A stretch of DNA of 64,000 nt. Origin: Caenorhabditis elegans. Lineage: Eukaryota > Nematoda > Chromadorea > Rhabditida > Rhabditidae. The DNA lies in assembly GCF_000002985.6 (NCBI RefSeq), contig NC_003279.8:2542001-2606000 (forward strand), in the 5' to 3' direction. The position numbers and the translations under genes were made by a program. Within the stretch, counting starts at the first letter, position 1; the number at the start of each line of letters is the position of its first letter. The notes beneath the pieces were generated by a model. The model had not been told where the DNA came from, made no database searches, and worked only from the letters and a program-made list of their open reading frames with translations. Below, one piece after another: positions 45,696-57,988 of the stretch.

Positions 45696-48600
45696 TCATT
45701 TTGATTCAATTGGAGATGTTTTCGGTACTCGGAACAGTGAATGTATTCGATGGAAGATTGCAAACAGGCAGGGTAAGAGGACGAGAGCATGGAAGACGCA
45801 GAGTATCATACACGTTATCATCGTTTTTACGAAGGCCTGAAATTTCATTGATAAGATAAGATCTATATATTACGGGAAGAACACTGCAAATGCGTATCGC
45901 ACAATGTATTTGACGCGCAAAATATCTCGTAGCGAAAACTACAGTATTTATTTAATGACTACTGTAGCGCTTGTGTAGATTTACGGGCTCAATTATTAAA
46001 ATTAATTTTTTCGAGTAGTACAAAATATCTCGTAGCGAAAACTACAGTAATTCATTAAATGCTAATTTTGAATCGGTGTCAATATTCAAAAATAAATTAA
46101 TTTCAAAAATCGAGCCCGTAAATCGACACAAGCGCTACAGTAGTCATTCAAAGATTACTGTAGTTTTCGCTACGAGATATTTTGTGCGACAAATATGTTG
46201 CACAATACGCATTCTCAGATGTTTGTGTTCCCACAAAAGATTTTTGCGCGTCAACTTTTCGATTTTCGCACCTTAGATTTTTTTTTTGAAATTTCGCTGT
46301 GTTGCACCATGTTGAACTCTGACGAAGTCAAATTAATTTTTTTAAAGCGATTTTTCGTAAAATCGTATAATTTAATTTTGCCCTATTGCTAAAACTTTCA
46401 AAACGACACAAAAAATGCACCAGATTTAACTAGAACAAAACAACAAACTGATTTTCATTCAATTTTCGTGCAAAAAAAAATCGAAAAATGTCTTTAGAGC
46501 GTGTTTGCATCATATACTGTTGACGCAATCAAAATGGTTCAAAAAACAAAGTTTTTGGAAAAATCTATATTCACGGAATTCTGGCTTCCTTCATAAATTG
46601 AAATGGAAGAGTTTGCCGAAGGTCATTTTGGCTCGGCTATATCTGGGGTAGATTTACTGCGCGTTGCGTGTCGCGTCGCGGCTCAGTTTTAGTGTAAAAT
46701 TAATTGTATTTGTCCGTGTGGAGTACACGATTTTCCCACGCGTTGTCCGACGGGCGCTTGTCAATGGAGCGCGAAAAATTCAATGAGGAAGGTCAGAACC
46801 CCGTGTGTAATACAATTGCACTCTATTACACAAAATACACCAGATTTGACGCGCAAAACCAATTTTCTCAATGAATTTTGATGGAATTTCTAGTTTTTCT
46901 AGGTTCTGAGAAAATCAAAATTCAAATTTTTATTTACCAAAAAAAATTGTGAGCTAAATTTTATTGCGGACCCATTACACCATATCTTACGCGCAATTCC
47001 AAAAACTTACACATGACATATAAATCGACGAGAATTTCAGAGAAAGCACACATAATGACGTGGAAACTGTCGCCTGTAAAGCTGGAAACCCGACGGATGA
47101 CAGTGTTTTGTGTAGTCGATGTCTAATTCCATTATCTGACGGAGATGTGTGATAATGATAGGAGATATGTGCTGGGATGTCCACTGAGAAACCAATTGAG
47201 ATAATCAGTGCAGACATTACAATCGGGTCCAGGTCTGTGCCGGTGAGAGATAGGATTCCAAGGATTCCTGCAACAAAATTTGGATTGGGTCGGAAGTTTT
47301 GATGCACCATGAGCAAATATGCTCTTTGGAGCACACTTTCTACTACAAATTAGCCAATTTTTCAATGGGATTCGGGTCCCCTGCCACAAAGTCGGTAGAT
47401 CAAAATTTTTATCAAGGAGCGCATTTTCAAAGTCCGGATCCCACGTACCTGTCATGATACTTGCAATAATCGAAGTTGCCACCATAACCGTCGGCACATC
47501 ATACATGAAAACGAAGCAAATAAACGCCATACATGCCAACGTGGCAACCGCAGACTGCCACGCGTCAGTCGGCATATTCTCGATAAGATCCACGTAGATT
47601 CCGTCGTCCGAGAACACGGAGAGACCGAATTCGGCGCTGAAAGCAATGAATGGATGTGCACATTTAAACTACAGTAATCCATGCTTACCTGTACTTATCA
47701 ACCACATTTCTCCACTCTCTCAGGGCATCTCCTCTGGCCGGCCAGGATTGTAAGTTGGTGCCATGGATGGCAAAAGTGATGAAGAAACGATCCAGCACAG
47801 TTCGATTCCTGGAAAGAAAATCTACCAGTTTCCAGGCCACCAGATACTAGGCCACGAGTTTCTAGGCCGCCAACTTTTATGGTATTTGTACCTAAGCGCC
47901 TAATGACTAGGCTCGTATTTTCTGTCTGGCAAGCCACTTGTTTCCAAATCACTAGTCTGGGCCACTATTTCCATGTAAGCAATATCTAGGCCAGCAGTCC
48001 ATAGGTTTGAATTTCTAGGCCACCAATTATTAGTGTGCTAACTTTTAGGCCAACAGTTTCTGGGCCGCTAATTTTTAGGTAATTTTTTAGGCAACCAGTT
48101 TCCAGGCCATCTAGTTCTAGTCTGCAATTTTTCAGGGCCGACAGTATCTAGTCCACTAATATCTAGGTCATCGATATCTAGGCCACCAACATAGTGACTA
48201 TCAGTTCTTAGGTCACCAGGTTCTACATAGTCCCAAATTTTTATGTCATACGTCTCTAGGCCACCGGTTTCTGGGCCACCAATATCTAGACCATCAGTTT
48301 TTATATCACCAGATTCTATACTCGAAATTTTAGTAAATACGTTTCCAGGCCATCGGATTCTAGGCCATCAGTTTCTAGGTCACCAGTGGTTTTCTAACGT
48401 TTAGTTCAAAAGTTTCTAGATATACTAGATACATTTTTAGGCCACTATTTTTTTAGGCCACTAATATCTAGGTCACCAACATAGTTCCTAGGCCACTAAC
48501 TTTTAGGCTTATATTTTCTACTTTTTTCACTTACTCCGCACTGTGAAATTGCACAAATCCCTTCCAAAACAAGTACTCCGGCCATTCCAAGAACATTGGC

Positions 48601-51600
48601 AAATTATTCACATCAATTCCTCCTCTCTTCACAATTGAAGCTTCTTCCTCTCCACCTTCAGCCTCCTCCTCCTCTACCATTGCTGCTTGAAAGTTCACAA
48701 AGTCCCTAACAAAATAGTTAGTTCCCAAGGATCCCCAGCTTCCATTCAAATGCTCCATCTCCTCCACAAACTGATTAAGCCTCTGAAGTCGTGCTCCATC
48801 CGTCAAATCTCCAGGTTTCCGCACAAAAACGTTGGCCAGGTAGAAGTTTGGAATCACATACTTCACACGCAAGTCGTCCATTTCTCGAAGACTCGAGTCC
48901 TCCATGAAGAGCTTGCGGGGGCTTAGGTTGATGTTCATGATGGTGATTCCCTGAAAGAATGGATATAGGCTCGGACCCCCTCGAAAAGATTAAAACTCAC
49001 GTAAATTGAGACAACCAAAAATGCGATCCAAACAAGGACCACGAAAATTTGGAAAAAGGCATTTGTAATTAGCGATATATAATTTTCCAGGAAGCTCGTC
49101 ACGCGTCTCTTCACGATCACATCGAAACTTTCCACCGAGGAACTCTGAATTCTATCATTATTGATTTGTTGATTATTAGTTACGTCACGATTTACAAGTT
49201 TAGTGACGTCATGCGTTAGAGGGCCCCCGCTACTTGCCCAAAAGTTGCCCACTACATACCCGCAGCCGCTAAACTATTTACCCTTTCGAAAGCGTGGCAA
49301 CCACGTGGGGCTTGGTTTGATCTACAAAAAATGCGGGAATTTTTCGCCCAAAAAAAGTGACGTCAGCACGTTTTTAACCATGCAAAATTCCTAGAGAACT
49401 CGCGTCTCTTTTCCCGCATTTTTTGTAGATCTGCGTAGAGGGTCAACCTCATTTTTCGGAATAATGACGTCACAATAATTTTACAGAGCAAATCCTGTGA
49501 CGTCATACTTCCGGTGCTACTTGGCCTAGCTTTTCCACTTCCAGAGCCACGTGGCATGGGTCCCAGTCCTTGACCTTTCAATGTTGCGTACGTGCTCTTT
49601 TCCAACATTTTTCGTGAACAACTGTCCCAAGTGCTTGCTCCATGCTCGCATAGTCTAGGAGCATCGAGCAGTTGCTCCGCGTTCTCTGTCACTCAAAATT
49701 GACACGGAGGAGGGGGCTCTTCTTCTCATTTTTCCAAAACAAGCGATCTCTGAATAACCTTGAAATAGGTAAGGAAAAGAGTAAAGATTTCAATATTTTA
49801 TCGCTTCCACCCATCTTCAAAACCATTTTAGATTGCAATCTAATAGTAAGTCTCTTTTGAAAAAAAGAAAAAAAAAATGACCTCACCGTACAACTGGAAT
49901 CATCACTATCCGCGCCACATGCGATCTTCTTAATATGCCTCTTCTGCTCTTCGTCCTTCATTTCAAAATACCCGGTAAGCGTCATAATCGCCGAGTAGAA
50001 CGTGATCTGGTACAGGAAATCGCAGAAAATACACGCCATATTTCCATAGCCGAGCAGTGAGATCTCGGGGCTCGACGTGAAGCATCCGGCGACGTCGGCG
50101 AAGATGTTCGTCAGCGCTGAGATCAGAATAGCCGGTCCAGTGTCGACGAGAACTTCTGATAGCCGGCTGCCCGGTGAATCATTAGCCACCGGGTGCTTCC
50201 GTCTCTCCGCAGTCACTCGTTGCCAAGAGTGAATCATCAGGTAGGCGTCGTCAACTCCGATGGCTAGGACTAGGAATGGGGTCACACAGAGGATTGATCC
50301 GAAGCGGACACCGCAGAAGAAGAGGGCTCCGAGAGCTGTGCCACACGCCATGAAGGGACAGATACACGCGGCGATGGCTAGGGAGAACTGAAAGGATGAT
50401 TAAGATCACAGAGGTCATAATATAGACTAACCTTATGAATTGAGACCTGCTGCATGTAGACGGCTGAGAAAAACGTGGTGACCGATGAGACTATGGCCAT
50501 AATCACAAAACCAACGATGAGAAATGGTAGCAGAGACATTCCAGCTCGCACCACCTCAGCCTCCACGTAAGAGGTGGAAAGAGTGAGCACTCGGATTTCG
50601 GGGGATTCGAATTCTCTGAAATAATGCAATAGTGGTATGGTAGCCTGGAACAAAAGGGGTACTGTAAGGGTCTTTAGGAGTACGTACTACGGTGTACAAA
50701 GCCTAGCATACTGTAACAGCATTGTTAGGGTCGCAGTATGCGGATGTACTGTAGGTGTACGGTAGGTACATTTCCTAGAACTACAATAAATGCACCCTTG
50801 GATTACGGTATGGAAGAAATTTGGTTAACATTTGTAGCAGTGGCGGGCTGCAAGCGATTTTTTCCGGCAAATCGGCAAGTTATCGGAATTGAAAATTTCC
50901 GGCAAATCGGCAAATCGGCGAAATTGCAGAATTGAAAATTTCCGGCAAATCGGCAATTTTCCAAAAATTTTCAGTTCCGGCATTTTGCCGATTTGCCGGA
51001 AATTTTTGCCGGAATAGAAAATTTCCGGCAAAGCGGCAAATTACCGGGATTGAAAATTTCCTTCAAATTGGTGACAGGCCGGAATTGAAAATTTTCGGCA
51101 AATCGGCAAATTGCCGGAATTTAAAATTTTCGGCAAATCGGCAAAATTGCGGGGTTGAAAACTTTCGGCAAATCGGCAATTGCCGGAATCGAACATTTCC
51201 GGTAAATCGGAAACCGGAAAATTGCCGGAATTGAAAATTTCCTGGAAATCGGAAACCGGCAAATCGCCGGAATTGAGAATATCCGGCAAATCGGAAACCG
51301 GCAAATTGCCGGAATTAAGCATTTCCAGTAAATCGGCAAACCGGTAATTTGCAGGAATTGAAAATTTCTGGCAAACCGGCAATTTGCCGAAGTATGGGCT
51401 ACGGTATGGGGTACAGTACTCCAAAAACGATAGCAACCCTCTTGAAGGGTGTGTATTTTATTAGTAAAATACTAAAAAAAAAAATTTTCCTTACTTCTCC
51501 AAATAATTAGTGATAGACATCTCGAAATCTTTAATCCCATTACTATTCCATCCTTCCTTCCTTTCAGACCTCAATTGTAGAGCAATAAGTTTTGACGACC

Positions 51601-53242
51601 GAATATTTGTAATGGATTTCTTCGTTTCATTCATCATCTCGATTCCGAAAAAGTTTGGTTGAATACTCATTTTTCGTGAGTAAATGCTTGTTATAGGATA
51701 GTTCAAAGATATTCTCTCCGAGAGATCTGTCCCATTTTTTGAGTTATCCAGTTCGGTGAGGTAGCTTCTCTAAAAAAAGTGAAAATTAAAAAATTAAGGT
51801 TAAGTTGCCCATAAAATTTTGAAAAAGACTCACCGCAAACTGCACAAATGGCTCGTTGATTTGGCAGAAATTCGTGCAGAATTCCTGGTAGTTTTCAGGT
51901 TTTCCGTCGGCCGAGAGCATGCTGAAGTTGGTGGACAGGATGTCTTCTAAGCGAAGAGCTTCACGGAGCACATCCGGATGGAGCACACTTTCGTGTCGAG
52001 TGGGAAGGATCAGAACGAACATAGCGATTCCATTTCCGTTGTGCGCGAAGAAATCTGTCATCACCTGGAAATTTCATGAATTCTTCGATTTTCAGTTCGA
52101 TTATTTTTGGAAGACGCCCTCCAATCAGTAGGGAGTTTTGATAATTAAAATTTAATATTTCTGGAAACTTGAAAATCTCAAGTGTTTTGTTTTCACAAGC
52201 TCTGCCACCTTCTGCGACCACATCAAAAACTAGTCCACCGGAAATCCCAAAATCCTTTTTTTGAAGTTTCCAAAAACTCACATCAAATTCATCGCGAGCT
52301 CTAGCCCCGTACGGGGTGTAACCAGTGATATCGTTATCATTTCTGCAAAAGTTGATTTATCAATTCTCTCCCATATTAATTCTCACGGTGTAGTGGCCAC
52401 TTTGAAAGTTCCGATCAAAGTGAGAACCACACAAATGACGATAAGGGCGACTGCGTGGTCAGCTACGAAATGAGACCATTTCTCGAAGAACCACGATATG
52501 CCACGGACTAGTCGCGTCGTTTTGACCGCTTCTGAAAAAAATTGGTGAATTTTTTGAAAATTCAGTTGTACTGTAGTAATGTTTTAGGACTACTATAGGA
52601 TTACTCTAAGGGTACTGTAGAAAAATTGTAGGACTACTGTAGGATTACTGTGGAGGTACTGTAGAAATGTTTAAGGAGTACTGTAGGATTACTGTGGCGA
52701 TACTGTAGTATTGTTGTAGAAGTACTGTAGGATTACTGTGGGAGTTCTGTATTTATGTTGTAGGAATACTGTAGGATTACTGTGGGAGGGGGGTACCGTA
52801 ACAATGATGAAGGACTTTTGTAGGGGTACTGTAGCGGTCCTTTAGTAATGTTGTAGGGATACGGTAGGATTACTGTGGGGGTACTGTAGCTAAAAACTTT
52901 TAAAAAAATAAGTTTTGGTCTTTTGAGGGGTACCGGTTTAGGGCTAGTGAAGGGATGGTGTCGTGGGACTGAAGAAGTACTGCTGAAGTACTGTAGGGTA
53001 CTGCAGGAGTACTGTAGTGTGTTTATAAATTTTGGGTCTTGAAGAGTGACTTAGAAGACTCCGCCTACTTTTTTGCAATTGTTTTTGCTGGTGCATGCAC
53101 GGAGAGACGGGAAATTAAAATGTTAATTTTCTAGTTTTTTTTTTGTGAGAAGTTCAAATTTCTATTACTTTGAAATTTTCGCTTCGAGACCCCACTTACC
53201 ATGAGAAGCGGATTTTGTTTGGATATGTGATTCGGCTGTCAT
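45696..53242 (-). CDS. Patched-related (PTR) sterol-sensing-domain membrane protein
   Basis: Minus-strand exons: 53242-53200, 52531-52387, 52342-52282, 52064-51834, 51769-51495, 50615-50432, 50387-49887, 49683-49474 (uncertain), 49144-49001, 48950-48535, 47808-47689, 47636-47449, 47267-47011, 45836-45696; roughly 965 residues. About 12 spans in two RND-like halves. Visible: first span ALIVICVVLTLIGTFK, NDITGYTPYGARARDEF, sterol-sensing core LAIGVDDAYLMIH, second-half GFSVDIPAHISYHYH, C-terminal span FVKTMITC..FHALVLLPCLF. Nematode PTRs act in molting, secretion and lipid-related traffic. The hydrophilic loop at 49683-49474 has weak splice sites and may be longer or skipped. Probably the locus ptr-12 from neighbour order, but unverified. 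Confidence 0.9.
45871..46235. mobile_element. Palindromic element in last intron of the PTR gene
   Basis: Fifth copy of the ACTACAGTAATTC family: starts ACGGGAAGAACACTGCAAAT, arms meet through an extra repeat of CTCGTAGCGAAAACTACAGT near 46030, ends TTTGTGTTCCCACAA. Begins only 35 bp from the final exon. Confidence 0.8.
46555..46802. mobile_element. GTTCTGGCTTCC..CAGAACCCCGTG dispersed repeat
   Basis: About 245-bp element with AATTCTGGCTTCCTTCATAA, TTTACTGCGCGTTGCG, TGTGGAGTACACGA, ACGCGTTGTCCG and TCAATGGAGCGCGAAAA. The same sequence is nested in a MITE at 56985-57215. Short inverted ends (TTCTGGC/ GGTCAGAA). Confidence 0.8.
47820..48530. repeat. Dispersed TTCTAGGCCACCA tandem repeats
   Basis: The PTR intron between exons 10 and 11 is almost entirely diverged 15-30 bp units such as TTTCTAGGCCACCAGTTT, with no fixed period. 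Similar units occur at 23440-24500 and 62330-62660. Confidence 0.75.
49313..49440. mobile_element. Partial MITE of the CACGTGGTGTCAG family
   Basis: TTTGATCTACAAAAAATGCG and its complement (CGCATTTTTTGTAGATCTGC) form an inverted repeat around GTGACGTCAGCACG. The outer terminal sequence is lost. It lies in the poorly resolved loop region of the PTR gene. Confidence 0.75.
50843..51395. mobile_element. GGCAAATCGGCAA-type element in PTR intron
   Basis: Begins TGGCGGGCTGCAAGCGATTT; ladder of GCCGGAATTGAAAATTTCCGG units about 38 bp long; interior block absent. In the intron between exons 5 and 6. Confidence 0.75.
52560..53020. repeat. Intronic GTACTGTAGGATTACTGT minisatellite
   Basis: About 15 irregular units of GGTACTGTAG(N)GATTACTGTGG type in the first PTR intron. 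It shares the GTACTGTAG core with the minisatellite at 12090-12740 and short runs near 50650-50780. Confidence 0.8.
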
Positions 53243-54852
53243 TACATATACAGTTTGGCCAAAAAATGTATGAAGGTTGGCTGAAAATTTCAAGTTTTTG
53301 GAGCGTACTGTAAAAATTGGCAAAAAAAGTAACAGTAGGAAGTCTGTGGGTGCCAAAAGGTAATGAAGAAGTTGTAAAGAAAAATGTGAGAAAGCTATTA
53401 AGGACCGGTCCATGTGGATCTTTTTTTCAAAAAAAAAAAAAAGAAATCAAATCGAACAGGAATGTGTAAAGGTTGATGGAGGTGGCAACAGACACAGAAG
53501 GCTTATTGGGCGGTTCCAAGGAGGGGGTGAAAAATGACAAAAGATGTGACGTATGTGTTGTTACTGATGACTTGAAAGGTTAGATGTTGGTCTGCAATCT
53601 AGTGTCAAAAAGTTTTAAAATTGTTCGCTAAACAACGCGTGCTAGGGGCGGAGTTTAGGAGCGGAGTGTCGTTGCGAACTTTTCAAAAGCTTAGTGATTT
53701 TATGTATTAATAACATTCAAACTTCTTAGCATTATGGAATTTCTAAAGTTTCTAAAAAAATTTTTTTACTCTTTGGGTTCAGAAAAAATTTTAAAAACCA
53801 AAAAATTGGAAATTTCCTGCAAAAAAATTTCAATTTAAATCCCGAAAAAAACTGGTATCGAAAATTTAGAAAAAAATAGAGGAACATAGAAATTAAAAAA
53901 ATCCAAAATTTCAAAATTTTTTAAAATTTATAATGCCTATTAAATTCAAAACAATTAAATTTTTTTGTATTTCCGAAAACTTTAAAATTCTGAAAATCCA
54001 AGAAAAATATCTTTTAAAAGCTCGGGCATGAGACAATAATTTTCAAAATTTTTAAAAATATAAAAATTCTGAAATTTTGAAGTTTCAAAAATTCCGAAAA
54101 TTCCAAAACGAGATACAAAAATTCAAAAATTCAAAAAAATCAGGAATTTTAAGAAATCTAAAATTTTGAGAATTTTTAAAATTTTGAAACATCAAAAAAG
54201 TTCTAAAACTCAAGACATTAAAAATATTTCAAAATTTTAAAATTCCTAAATTCCAAAAGTTGTAAAATTCTGAAAATTCTGAAAATTCTAAAATTCCAAC
54301 GAAAAAAAAATTATCATTCTCCAAAAAATCAGAAAAATACTTTTAAAAATTCAATTTTTTAAAAAAATAACTAAAATCTAAATTCTCGAAAATCTGAAAT
54401 TCGAGGTTTTTTGAAAATCTAGAAATTTCAAAAATTCTGATACTTTACAAAAATAAGTCCCCAGTAATCTAAAACAAAATAAAAAACGAAAAATGTGTGA
54501 AATTTTCTTTTGACGCGAATTTGGAGATGATTCGAAAAGATAGGAAATTTGTGTAGTCTCGTTGGTCAGCAGACTGTCTAAGGAAGTACTTGAACAGTTA
54601 ATTGACTCAGTTTTTGAGTGATTTTTGAAAAGTTTTTGGTCTAATTTTGTTGATGGGGGAGTAGCACTCTGCTAGAGCAAAAGTGTTGAAAAATTAATTC
54701 AAAAGGTGGCCGCGGAATTTCTAGGTCATCAATTTTAATTTCAGGTAGCCAAACATTAAGTTTCAAGGTCGAAAGAAGAATCATGATATTTTTCAATATT
54801 TTATAGTACATTTGTAATGATCACTAGCGATGATATGATCAGTGTGTACCTG

Positions 54853-55229
54853 GGGTGGGCGGCAAATGATCTTTTTCTACAAATTGCCGATTTGTCGACT
54901 TGCCGGAAATTGTGATTATCGGCAAATTGCCATAAGACGGAAACACTTGAAACTGTGCCTTTTTGAAATTTTTTTCCCAGTTAAAAAAAAAAAGATATTT
55001 TCATAGAATTTGCTTACTTTTCAAAATAGATGTAGGAACATTTCTAGGATGCATACAATTTTGCCGATTAAAATTCAAATTCTGAAATTTCCAAAAAAAA
55101 TTTGCAAAACCACAATTTGCCGAAAACTTTGGGCAATTGCCGGTTTGCCGATTTGCCGGAAGTTTTCAATTCCGGCAACTTGCAAATTTGCCTATTCGCC
55201 TGGAAAAAATAGTTTGCCGCCTACCCCTG
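54853..55229. mobile_element. Compact GGCAAATCGGCAA-type element, nearly complete
   Basis: 377 bp from GGGGTGGGCGGCAAATGATC to TTGCCGCCTACCCCTG, with the standard interior (TAGATGTAGGAACATTTCTA, GGATGCATACAATTTTGCCG). A good reference copy because it lacks the ladder expansion. Confidence 0.8.
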
Positions 55230-56910
55230 GGTCTGATATAGTTAGGAAAATATTTTCAGCTAACAAAATTTAAAAAAAATACAATTTTTTCTACGTTACT
55301 TCGGGAAAAAGCTACAGCAGCTGACATCTTGTAGGTCTATTTTTGAAAAAAAAAACTACAAATAGATTTCTACGTTTTCCAACCTAACTGAAAACTTTCT
55401 ACCGTAGTTTGGCCACCAGAAGGACTAACACTTTGCCCACCGCAAAGGTATTATAGTATAAATAGAAAGTACGAGAACGAAATTGAAAGAAGATTAGAAA
55501 GATGGTAGGCAAATCATATGTTCGTGCCCGGAAAGGTTGGAAATTGGCAACACAACTGTGTCATAAACAGAAAACACGACCATCCTACCGATCAACATTT
55601 CCTTCAACCGAGAATTACTTGTTATATTACAATTGTGGTTGACTTTGACCGTCCATTTCTTCTTCAGGGGGTATTCTAACTGGCTTCTCGTTATCACTGA
55701 TCATAAAAACAAAGTGGATCAAAATATCAAATATCCGATGGTTTCAGCTAATTTAAAACTAGTGCAGAAAACTAGCAAGCCTTTGAAAATTGCTTTGAAA
55801 TATTGCAAAAAAATCAGTAATTTAGAGAAGTATGTATACATTTATTAAATTGCAAAACATTTTTCAAATTATAATCGTAGGATTTTCAGAAATTGCCGGA
55901 ACCGCCGAGTTTGCCAAATGATTAGAAACGGTTGAAAAATCGATGGCTTAAAAAACGATGAATGCTAAATTTTCAAAACTGGCAGGAATTTTAAATTTTA
56001 TTTTAAATCGTTAATTCGAAAAAAAAAATCAATAATCAGAAAACAAGCAAACTGTTGAAAATTTGAACTATGAAGATTTTGAAATAAAATACTTTTTTGA
56101 GAAAGTTGGCCAATTTACTTAAAATGTGTATCACAAAAAATTAATTGTTGGAAGACAACAAAACTTGATTTTACAATTAAAAAATAATCTATTAAAAACT
56201 GGCAGAAAAACATTGGAAATTTCTTTGCCATTGCCAAAAAATGCGGGATTTCAAAATGTTATTAAATTTTTCAAAAGTTTTCAAAATAAAATTTTTTAAA
56301 TATTTTAGAAGTTTAATGAAACAATTGCTGGAAGTCACAACAACGGATATTGAAAAAAAAAATAAGTGGACGACAAAATATAAAATATGGCCACCAACTT
56401 ATACCGCGACCACGTAGCAAAAACCAACTTGCCTATTGGTCAACTGGCTTCAAAACCAAGAAAGGCTATAAAAATGACCACCATCACAACTTCCGTCGAA
56501 AAAAAAAGACACATCTTCTTCTCGTCTCGGTTTCTCATATTCTCGTCCCGTTCATTGCTTTCCAAAAAATAAGATGTCCTCGAATCAGTGTCTGCGTCTC
56601 TAACAAACACAGTTAACACACACTTCTGACGTCGTCAAAGGCAAATGAAAATGAGAAGAAGAAGCGATTGGAGGGGGGTGGAGAAAACGGGGACAAAGTA
56701 GCAGTAAATGGGTAAGCGGCGGCGGCGGGGCGAGAATTATTCGGACCGGCAGTTTTTTACACTCTGAAAATGTAATTGTTAGGGAGTTTTGTTGACAATC
56801 GATTTTAATCCTCTAGAAAAGGTGATTCGACGAATTTTGGACAAACATAGAACGTCATCACCCGGCGGCCATGCGTGACGTCACTCTTCTTTCAGGTACG
56901 GAGACCGCAT

Positions 56911-57297
56911 GTGGTGTCAGGCTGTCCCATTATGGTTTGATCTACAAAAAATGCGGGAATTTTTTCCCGTAAAGTATGTGACGTTCTGGCTTCCCTCATA
57001 AATCGAAATGGCAGAGTTTGCCGAACTAGGCCATTTTGGGTCGGAGAGATTTTGTGTAGATTTACGGCGCGTTGCTTGTTGCGTCGCGGCTCGTTTAAGT
57101 TGTAAAACTGAAGTTTGTTGTCCGTGTGGAGTACACGACTTTTCCACGCGTTGTCCGTCAGGCGATTGTCAATGGAGCGCGAAAATTCAATGAGAAAGGC
57201 CAGAACCCCGTGGTGACGTCGTGCGAAATCAGTGGAGAAGTCTGCGCCTACATTCCCGCCATTCTCGTAGATCTACGTAGATCAAACCGACATGGGA
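56911..57297. mobile_element. MITE carrying a nested second element
   Basis: Outer element: TGTGGTGTCAGGCTGTCCCA on the left, and GTAGATCAAACCGACATGGGA on the right, as in 3333-3518. Inner element at about 56985-57215 matches 46555-46802 (TTCTGGCTTCCCTCATAAAT to CCAGAACCCCGTGG), inserted near the central GTGACGT. The right terminus is GACAGTGGCC, so the last bases are eroded. Confidence 0.8.
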
Positions 57298-57988
57298 CAG
57301 TGGCCGGTAGCCGGCAACATATACGGCCCCGGGTCCTTATGAAAATTAGATTACCTGTTATCGATTTCCTGTAAAATTAATGAACAAATCTATAAGTGTA
57401 TTAAATTTCGATTACTTGAATTTCGAAAAAAAAAACTAATTTTTTCACTTATCGATTTTTTCAGAAATCGATACATCTATATTAGGTGCGACGGGAGTTG
57501 ATTGGCGATTATCGATTTTTTGAGCGCCACATCCAAAAATCGATAAATGTTTGAAGCCGTCTAGATTGGTTCGGCTGAACCACTAGTGACGTCACTTTTT
57601 TTCAGCGGCCGCCGACAAGCAAGCTGTGACGTCACTCGGCGCCCGAGCATCGAATAAGTCGGCGATTGATAAATGTTTCAAGATATCGATTTTATAAAAT
57701 TCGAAAAAATAAAATTAAAAATTCTGGAGATTATTGATTTTCAGATTTTTCATTCAAAAATCGATCGACCTGACTTTGTAAATTCCACTTTATAAAAATC
57801 ATGGTCCAAGTGAGAGTTTCGACCGCTATTTTTCTTCCAAAATAATTGAAATTTTCAAAAAAAGTTGAATTTCAATAAATTGACGTAAAAATTTCAAAAT
57901 TTCAAAAAATAAATTGACGTAAGAACAACATTTATCGAATCCAACAAACTTTCAACCAAAAAAAAAATCATTACCAATTTTACTCGAA

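Larger units (their letters stand above)
53243..57988. other. Long intergenic region 5' of both PTR and ClpX-like genes
   Basis: Divergent promoter region of 4.7 kb without a supported gene. 53740-54480 is a very AT-rich patchwork of AAAATTCTGAAATTTCAAAA. Repeat elements at 54853-55229 and 56911-57297. AATCGATAAATG-type motifs recur between 57460 and 57770. Small frames around 55494-55848 and 56350-56616 lack support. Confidence 0.5.

Noticed and set aside
55494-55848. Overlapping frames on both strands
   Set aside because: Short, on both strands at once, without splice signals; could be a relic but nothing supports it.
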